A program made the translations under genes and the position numbers. From Chitinophagales bacterium (GTDB lineage Bacteria; Bacteroidota; Bacteroidia; Chitinophagales; Chitinophagaceae), in contig JACJXR010000010.1 in assembly GCA_020636505.1 (NCBI GenBank), positions 37,033 through 101,032 of the forward strand: a stretch of 64,000 bases of DNA, written 5' to 3'. A model generated the notes under the pieces. That model was given only the letters and a program-made list of their open reading frames with translations, searched no databases and had not been told where the DNA came from. This document shows positions 61,941 to 64,000 of this stretch, piece after piece. Each line of letters opens with the position of its first letter. Positions within the stretch are counted from its first letter, which is position 1.

Positions 61941-62483
61941 ATGAAACAGCTTAAACTTGTCGTGATAGCCTTAGTGCTATCTATATCCGAGACAAACGCC
62001 CAATCATACTTATCTCCCGAACCTGTGGATGCAGGCTCCAACGAAGTGTCTGAGTTTTTATTAGGCAATTGGAGAGAACAAAAGAACATGGATGCAGGGC
62101 AAACCTTTCAGGTCTTTAAAAATCCAAACGTTACAGGGCATATAAACATCGTTCCGGGTATCGGAGCCATGATACCTGCCATACTCAGTACCGCAGGTCC
62201 GTACACCTATTTGAGTGTTTACGAAGCAGGTGGCAAAGAACGTCCCGAAGGATATTACATTTTCAGACTGGAGCAAAAAAGCAATGCTGAAATAAGGCTG
62301 GTTCCACTAAGGCAAGACTTGAAAAAGCCTGAAGGAGAAACGCTTAAACATTTTTTGGCCAACGCAGATACTAAAGATATAGACGCGGAACATGCGCTGT
62401 GGTTCTCACATACATTCTACCAAAAGAAAGAGCCCTTGGATATGACAGGCAGAGAAATAAACATTACCAAGAAGGAACGTTAA
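61941..62483 (+). CDS. Exported protein of unknown function
   Basis: 180 residues with signal peptide (MKQLKLVVIALVLSISETNAQ). The mature part contains EFLLGNWREQKNMDAGQTFQ and beta strands (YTYLSVYEAGGKERPEGYYIF) resembling a small lipocalin-like beta barrel, but no clear family motif. 43 bp after the MscS gene. Its stop overlaps the convergent dioxygenase stop by 4 bp. Confidence 0.65.
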   Translation: MKQLKLVVIALVLSISETNAQSYLSPEPVDAGSNEVSEFLLGNWREQKNMDAGQTFQVFKNPNVTGHINIVPGIGAMIPAILSTAGPYTYLSVYEAGGKERPEGYYIFRLEQKSNAEIRLVPLRQDLKKPEGETLKHFLANADTKDIDAEHALWFSHTFYQKKEPLDMTGREINITKKER

Positions 62484-63367
62484 GCGATTTTCACACTTGT
62501 CATGGTGAATGCACCACCTACGGCTTTGTCGTTGAAGAAGGTCGTGTCCTCATTCTTACGTTGCAATCCCAATGCATATAGCAATGGATAATAATGGTCG
62601 GGCGTAGGTACGGCAAGTTTAGCCGATTTGTTCAGCTTCTCATATTCTATCAATGCCTTATGGTCACGGTTGGCGATCTTGTCTTTGAATATCGTATTCA
62701 TCTCGTGTGCCCAGTCGTACCCATACTCTTCGTTGAACCGACTGAAGTCACCGCCCGGTACGGCTATCATACCCAAGTTGTGCACCATATTGCCACTGCC
62801 CAAGATCAACACGCCTTTTTTACGTAACCCCATCAACTCTTTGGCCAGTTCGTAATGATACTGTGCAGGCTTATGATAGTCTATGCTCAACTGCAACACA
62901 GGAATATTAGCATCTGGATACATATGCTTTACCACACTCCATGCACCATGGTCCAATCCCCAATCATGGTCCAACCCAACATTGGTGCTTTTTATCAGCT
63001 GCGATGTTTCTTTGGCCAACTCAGGACTGCCCGGTGCAGGATATTGCACCTCGTACAACTCTCTCGAAAATCCTCCAAAATCATGTATGGTCTTTGGTTG
63101 AGGCATGGCGGTAATGTGCGTACCCTTGGTCAACCAGTGAGCCGATACCACCAATACGGCTTTGGGTACAGGCAACTCCTGTCCCATCTTCCTCCACCTG
63201 ATAGAAAACTCGTTATCCTCCAATGCATTGGTGGGAGAACCATGCCCTACAAACAGCACAGGCATATATATATCCTGCTCTTCCAACTCGTCAGCAAACC
63301 GTCTGAAACCCGACAATGTACCCATAGCAATACCTCCCATTAATGTTATGAAGTGTTTTCTTTTCAT
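62480..63367 (-). CDS. 4,5-DOPA/extradiol ring-cleavage dioxygenase (YgiD-like)
   Basis: A 295-residue class III extradiol dioxygenase. MPVLFVGHGSPTNALEDN with the first metal His, KAVLVVSAHWLTKG, DHDWGLDHGAWSVV with a metal His, LILGSGNMVHNLG and the HTPDHYY-like TPDHYYPLLYALG block match the YgiD/LigB family. These cleave aromatic diols such as DOPA. The N-terminus reads MKRKHFITLMGGIAMGTLSGF, twin-arginine-like or signal-anchor-like, unlike the cytosolic E. coli enzyme; export is possible. Confidence 0.88.
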   Translation of the reverse strand: MKRKHFITLMGGIAMGTLSGFRRFADELEEQDIYMPVLFVGHGSPTNALEDNEFSIRWRKMGQELPVPKAVLVVSAHWLTKGTHITAMPQPKTIHDFGGFSRELYEVQYPAPGSPELAKETSQLIKSTNVGLDHDWGLDHGAWSVVKHMYPDANIPVLQLSIDYHKPAQYHYELAKELMGLRKKGVLILGSGNMVHNLGMIAVPGGDFSRFNEEYGYDWAHEMNTIFKDKIANRDHKALIEYEKLNKSAKLAVPTPDHYYPLLYALGLQRKNEDTTFFNDKAVGGAFTMTSVKIA

Positions 63368-63451
63368 CCCTTAGGACTTTACAATACAAAGTTGACGATT
63401 TTTTCTGAATTAATGTATATACATTGGTTATTTAACAATATGCATAAAAAA

Positions 63452-63473
63452 CCTCCCGAACGAATCGGGAGGT
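63452..63473 (-). terminator. Rho-independent terminator
   Basis: ACCTCCCGA/TCGGGAGGT stem with a TTCG-type loop, followed in the minus direction by TTTTTT. It implies a leftward transcript from the stretch 63474-63690, where only an interrupted frame is seen. Confidence 0.8.
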
Positions 63474-63561
63474 AACATCAACCAGTATTAACTAAAAAAA
63501 CAAATTTTGCTTCTCGGCATTGTTACCGGTTGTTCCCTCTATATGTATGTATTCTTAAGTG

Positions 63562-63786
63562 TTATGTTTTTTTGTCGCAGCCATAAGTGGCCTCATTAAT
63601 CCCCTCTATCAACTTGGCCACCTCTTGCTACGACCAATGTATTACGGGCATGTCATTCATACTTATGTGCCCTGTTTGTAAATGCAAGTTATGTTCACGC
63701 CATCCGATTAACATCCGGTTAACCATCCTGTTAACATCTCGTTTGCAAGCGGTTAACAAGCGGTTAACAAAATTTGGCAAGCACAT
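63562..63786 (-). pseudogene. Interrupted small frame across site E
   Basis: A minus-strand frame from the ATG at 63786 runs 52 codons (including IGWREHNLHLQTGHISMN) to an in-frame TAG at 63630-63628, then continues in the same frame for 21 sense codons (QEVAKLIEGINEATYGCDKK…) to TAA at 63564-63562. The codon use and helical pattern of the second part look coding. Chance cannot be excluded for a frame this short. It could be a decayed gene, or a recoding case; no TAG-read-through context is seen. Confidence 0.3.
63707..63768. promoter_or_regulatory. Site E: six-box phased TTAAC array without a recognisable promoter
   Basis: Boxes at 63707 (ATTAAC), 63718, 63730, ~63741 (degenerate), 63752 and 63763, 10-12 bp apart. 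The right half shares TTTGCAAGCGGTTAACAAGC with the reverse complement of site B. Neither side has a TTG at 13 bp nor a TAnnTTTG at the expected distance, unlike the four other sites. Confidence 0.6.
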
Positions 63787-63800
63787 ATTGCATAAAAAAA

Positions 63801-63824
63801 ACAGGACCTCGAAAGAAGTCCTGT
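63801..63824 (-). terminator. Terminator of the rightmost gene
   Basis: ACAGGAC / GTCCTGT stem with a ~10-nt loop; in the minus direction it is followed by TTTTTTTT. It ends the transcript of the gene whose stop is at 63889-63891. Confidence 0.85.
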
Positions 63825-63888
63825 TATATAAGGATGAAAAAGATCCGAGATTGTTTCTATTCCTCCTTATCCTATCTGTATATGCTTA

Positions 63889-64000
63889 TTATTCTTGAGT
63901 GGCAGTATAAACAACATCTACACTGTAAGTACCTGCAGGGTATGCAAAACCCGGAGTTGCTTTGTACTTCACACTGAAAGTTTGGTTACCACCACGGTCG
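63889..64000 (-). CDS. C-terminus of an exported beta-rich protein, start beyond window
   Basis: Only the last 36 residues are in the window: DRGGNQTFSVKYKATPGFAY followed by PAGTYSVDVVYTATQE and the stop codon TAA. The alternating beta pattern and the 'P(A/G)GTYSVDVVYTAT' ending are seen in secreted Bacteroidota proteins of the DUF4402/WxL-like kind, where the strand closes a sandwich. The assignment is tentative because most of the gene is outside. Confidence 0.7.
   Translation of the reverse strand, partial: DRGGNQTFSVKYKATPGFAYPAGTYSVDVVYTATQE

Overview
The window is chromosomal DNA from a member of the Bacteroidota, most likely a Chitinophagaceae-like or related gliding/saprophytic lineage. 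The evidence is a dense set of secreted proteins with type IX secretion (T9SS) C-terminal sorting domains (nine type A, one type B), many Q-ending signal peptides (…AQ), promoters of the TAnnTTTG class, A/C-rich leaders without Shine-Dalgarno sequences, a PID-CTERM protein, and LytTR/LytS signalling. I see no rRNA, tRNA or CRISPR array.

Layout. 1-8.5 kb: the 5' part of an FAD-dependent oxidoreductase, a small secreted protein, leuS, and two tandem LamG adhesin-like proteins that carry different T9SS sorting domains. The LamG pair is followed by a 41-bp copy of the leuS 3' end. 8.5-14.4 kb: an MBOAT/SGNH O-acylation pair, a methyltransferase + VOC pair, small lipoproteins, and a metal-receptor-like binding protein. 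14.5-20.4 kb: two tandem 'ELWVTDGTxxGT' repeat T9SS proteins, cystathionine beta-synthase and msrA. 20.4-29.3 kb: three tandem giant Ig/PKD-repeat T9SS proteins with nearly identical C-terminal modules. 29.3-38 kb: a YD-like T9SS protein, TerC, pyrD, several very small genes and a beta-propeller-like T9SS protein. 38-44.3 kb: a six-gene operon for a MacAB-TolC-type efflux system with its own LytS/LytT two-component system. 44.5-48.9 kb: a prophage remnant (truncated tail-fibre gene, holin, coiled-coil membrane protein, unimolecular spanin, an acyltransferase and a nonsense-interrupted amidase) that abuts a truncated T9SS gene. 48.9-64 kb: a secreted di-haem peroxidase, a DnaB-type helicase, bestrophin, subtilase, SPFH protein, TPR histidine kinase, MscS channel, extradiol dioxygenase and the C-terminus of a secreted protein.

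The most unusual signal is regulatory. Five intergenic regions carry arrays of GTTAAC boxes repeated every 11 bp (one helical turn). At four of them the array stands exactly 13 bp upstream of a -33 position (TTG, or TTT at one), which is followed after 21 bp (22 at one site) by a CATCTTTG, TACATTTG or TACTTTTG -7 element. These promoters drive a 49-residue membrane peptide, a 68-residue cytosolic protein, a 993-residue T9SS protein and an apparently non-coding RNA ending in a terminator. At the membrane-peptide promoter the spacer contains a run of ten G, so the one non-standard spacing coincides with a slippage-prone tract, which suggests phase variation. I know of no described regulon with this architecture; that it is undescribed is my inference and would need a literature and database search.
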